From the NCBI GenBank assembly GCA_031290405.1, contig JAITNO010000165.1:1-6509 (forward strand): a stretch of DNA of 6,509 nucleotides. Reading direction: 5' to 3'. The notes under the pieces were generated by a model. It did not search any database and was not told where the DNA came from. It saw nothing but the letters and a program-made list of their open reading frames with translations. Origin of the DNA: Spirochaetaceae bacterium (GTDB lineage Bacteria; Spirochaetota; Spirochaetia; Treponematales; Breznakiellaceae). The translations under genes and the position numbers were made by a program. Below are positions 6,504 through 6,509 of this stretch, piece after piece (the stretch's first letter is position 1; every line of letters begins with the position of its first letter).

Positions 6504-6509
6504 TAGCCC

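Noticed and set aside
1..6509. tRNA, rRNA, riboswitch, transposase or toxin-antitoxin genes
   Set aside because: I saw no cloverleaf-like sequence, rRNA core motif, cobalamin-riboswitch-like box upstream of the transporter genes, transposase motif or paired small frames. A covariance-model search would be decisive.

Overview
The window is about 6.5 kb of GC-rich, densely coding bacterial DNA. It holds five protein genes in two unrelated blocks, a short tandem-repeat array at the left edge and a small palindromic element near 2.1 kb. Nothing fixes the phylum. The UPRTase-like protein with a long N-terminal extension, the exported TPR protein with a possible relaxed lipobox, and the Clp ATPase without an N-domain would fit a spirochaete-like or other deep-branching anaerobe, but that is a guess from gene style, not a sequence match.

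Left block (1-2134): eight head-to-tail units of 22-23 bp run off the left edge and stop about 25 bp before the ribosome binding site of a plus-strand FecE/BtuD-type ABC ATPase (212-961). After an 81-bp gap without a convincing terminator comes a minus-strand FecCD/BtuC-type permease (1043-2119). The two proteins look like halves of one iron-siderophore, heme or cobalamin importer, but the genes converge instead of forming the usual co-directional operon. No substrate-binding protein gene is in the window. The first codons of the permease reading frame lie inside a 74-bp palindromic element (2061-2134), so its start is uncertain.

Right block (2160-6484, all minus strand): a tightly coupled three-gene operon. 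An extended -10 promoter sits directly against the ATG of a ClpC-like AAA+ unfoldase (4331-6466), which predicts a leaderless message. The Clp stop overlaps the start of a UPRTase-family protein (3268-4338) by 8 bp. The stop of that gene overlaps the GTG start of an exported TPR protein (2225-3271) by 4 bp. A strong bidirectional hairpin terminator (2169-2188) closes the operon. The Clp protein keeps both ATPase modules and an IGF ClpP-docking tripeptide but has lost the usual N-terminal substrate-receptor domain. The UPRTase keeps its PRPP loop and uracil-site motifs but carries about 150 extra N-terminal residues. The translational overlaps suggest that the three are made together. Why an unfoldase, a pyrimidine-salvage-type enzyme and an envelope TPR protein should be coupled is the main open question in this window.
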